Origin: an uncultured Verrucomicrobiota bacterium
GTDB lineage: Bacteria > Verrucomicrobiota > Verrucomicrobiae > Opitutales > Opitutaceae
Reading direction: 5' to 3'
NCBI GenBank assembly: GCA_946481225.1
Contig: CAMLNJ010000167.1
Span: forward strand, 1-6,767
DNA: 6,767 nucleotides
Made by a program: the position numbers and the translations under genes. Below the pieces are notes generated by a model. That model was not told the DNA's origin. It saw only the letters and a list, made by a program, of their open reading frames with translations, and made no database searches. Of the stretch, positions 5,589 through 6,767 are shown piece by piece (position 1 is the first letter of the stretch; each line of letters begins with the position of its first letter).

Positions 5589-5643
5589 GACGGGGAATCC
5601 GCGCACATTCCGTGCGATTCGCGATTTCAACCGTCGTGTCCCC
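5576..5643. repeat. long imperfect inverted repeat with an inner hairpin
   Basis: GGGGAC (5576-5581) plus ACGACGG (5587-5593) together match the reverse complement of 5631-5643 at all 13 positions, with a 5-nt bulge AAGAA at 5582-5586. The enclosed loop holds a second hairpin: GAAT (5595-5598) and CGCAC (5602-5606) pair with GTGCG (5612-5616) and ATTC (5617-5620) around ATTCC, with a 3-nt bulge. The arm ends 12 nt from the stop of the minus-strand gene, so a terminator or transcript-stabilising role for that gene is plausible. It could equally be a degraded small mobile element. Confidence 0.55.
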
Positions 5644-5655
5644 GATGGCCGGTCG

Positions 5656-6726
5656 TTACGGCAACGCGGTCGAGGCGGCCAGGGCGAAGCGGTCCAACTC
5701 GGCTTGCGCACGGCTTTGAACCAAGGCGGGGGCTTTGGCGACCCATGCGCGAGCGCCGGCGGGATCGTAGTCAAGCCAGACGGCGAGCAGGCGGGAGAGG
5801 GCTTGGGCGCGTGTTTCGCCTTCGGGGAAGCGGTCGAGCGCCGCGGCGGCTTCGGGCGGGCTGCGGCGGGCCCATTCGGCCATGATGTCGGCCAGCGCGT
5901 GTTCGCGAGCCGTCCCGGCCTCGAGCAGACCGAGCGCGAGGTCCAGGGCTTGGCCGGGGTCGGTGGAGGCGTGGCCAAGCAGGATGGCGGCGAGGCGGGT
6001 TTCTTGTTGGCCCGGGTCGGACTCGGTCAGCGCCCATTCCATCGCGGAAGCGGCGTCTTTGCTTCCCCAGTGGAGCGCGGCCCAATGGAGCTCGGTGGCG
6101 GGGCGATTTTCAAGGGGGACGCGGGCGAGCCACAAGGCGGCGTCGGCGGGGTGGTTTTGCTGGAGGGCCAGACGGCCGGCGGACAGCAGGACTTGTTGCC
6201 GCCAAACGCCCGCAGGGAGCGTGGCGAGGTGCGTGCGCAGGCTGGCGGGATCTCGCCCCATCCATGCGCGGAGAGCGGTGACCACGTGGGTGGTCGCGGG
6301 ATGCGATTGGCCGTGAATCCAGTCGAGGGCGTCGGAGGGCGCGCGCCCGGACCAGCGGGCAAGGGCGTCGGCGGCGAGGGGGGTGTCGAGCAGGTCGAGA
6401 GGGAGGGCGCGGAGGAGCTCGGCGGCATTGTCGTCCGTGAGCAGGGCGGACAGCTCGGAGAGAATGGTGTCGCGCGTTTCAGGATCGCGGGTGGTCGCCC
6501 AGCGAAGGCAGGTGGCGAGGACCTGGTCGGTCAGGTTCGTGGCCGGCGTGGGCGGAAGGGCGGTCGACGAGGGCGGCGGGGAGATCGAAGATGGCGTCGA
6601 GGCGCCGGCGGACGCGTGCGGGGACGCGAGGGGGGCGGGTGGTAGCGAGCTCGCGGGCCATAGGGCCACCCCGAGGGCGGCCACGGCGGCGAGGGTGGGG
6701 ACAAGCAGACTCCCGCGGGGCGACAT
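5656..6726 (-). CDS. exported or anchored protein with seven ~32-residue helical repeats
   Basis: I do not recognise a named family for this 356-residue protein. The N-terminus has Arg4, then a hydrophobic helix (about 7-24), consistent with a signal peptide or membrane anchor. A Pro/Ser/Ala-rich linker spans about 25-63. The rest is helical and built of seven repeats with a D/P turn at residues 129, 159, 192, 223, 256, 289 and 321, a spacing of 30-33. A typical unit reads ALSRLLAVWLDYDPAGARAW: a helix ending in W or A, a DP turn, a second helix with Ala and Trp. This resembles TPR- or HEAT-like solenoids and suggests a binding role in the envelope. Cysteine is nearly absent (one, at 73). The gene is convergent with the release-factor-like gene; upstream (6727-6767) shows no Shine-Dalgarno motif. 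The start at 6726 gives the intact signal-like segment. Confidence 0.8.
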   Translation of the reverse strand: MSPRGSLLVPTLAAVAALGVALWPASSLPPAPLASPHASAGASTPSSISPPPSSTALPPTPATNLTDQVLATCLRWATTRDPETRDTILSELSALLTDDNAAELLRALPLDLLDTPLAADALARWSGRAPSDALDWIHGQSHPATTHVVTALRAWMGRDPASLRTHLATLPAGVWRQQVLLSAGRLALQQNHPADAALWLARVPLENRPATELHWAALHWGSKDAASAMEWALTESDPGQQETRLAAILLGHASTDPGQALDLALGLLEAGTAREHALADIMAEWARRSPPEAAAALDRFPEGETRAQALSRLLAVWLDYDPAGARAWVAKAPALVQSRAQAELDRFALAASTALP

Positions 6727-6767
6727 GGGGGCTGAAGGAGGTCGGGGGGGGCGAGGAACTCCAGCGG

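Noticed and set aside
5457..5978. A 173-codon minus-strand frame reaching from the helical-repeat gene into the convergent intergenic region.
   Set aside because: Most of it is an out-of-frame reading of the repeat protein; the rest crosses the inverted repeats. No domain is visible.

Overview
The window is very GC-rich bacterial chromosomal DNA. It looks like Verrucomicrobiota, probably close to Opitutales. This rests on operon content, the absence of Shine-Dalgarno motifs, a Pro/Ala-rich helical-repeat protein and CGGAT-type intergenic repeats; no rRNA or other marker gene confirms it. The + strand is G-rich throughout, whichever strand carries the gene.

Positions 4912 to 1 (minus strand) hold a BAT-type (Bacteroides aerotolerance) operon. 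In transcription order it encodes a MoxR AAA+ ATPase, an unrecognised two-helix membrane protein, a soluble DUF58 protein, a BatA-like membrane von Willebrand A (VWA) protein and a BatB-like VWA protein that runs off the left edge. The first three genes are 14-15 nt apart. The gap before batA is 97 nt and holds a 14-bp palindrome. The gap between batA and batB is 63 nt and holds copies of a short GA-rich repeat. By family knowledge, MoxR acts as a chaperone-like ATPase on the DUF58/VWA partners, and the Bat proteins form an envelope complex linked to stress tolerance; the exact function is not established.

Positions 4913-5033 form a divergent intergenic region. A plus-strand gene then encodes a small GGQ-containing release-factor-like protein (5034-5429), resembling mtRF-R/C12orf65 more than ArfB and probably acting in ribosome rescue. 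Positions 5430-5655 lie between convergent genes and are densely structured: a GC hairpin just after the release-factor gene, phased CGGAT repeats, and a nested inverted-repeat island with two competing hairpins. A minus-strand gene (5656-6726) encodes an exported or membrane-anchored protein with seven regular repeats of about 32 residues.

There are no tRNA or rRNA genes, CRISPR arrays or insertion sequences. Nothing here is clearly a new defence or mobile system. The most notable items are the structured convergent intergenic region, the dispersed GA-rich repeat that also lies inside batB, the probable BatB fusion and the unrecognised protein between moxR and DUF58.
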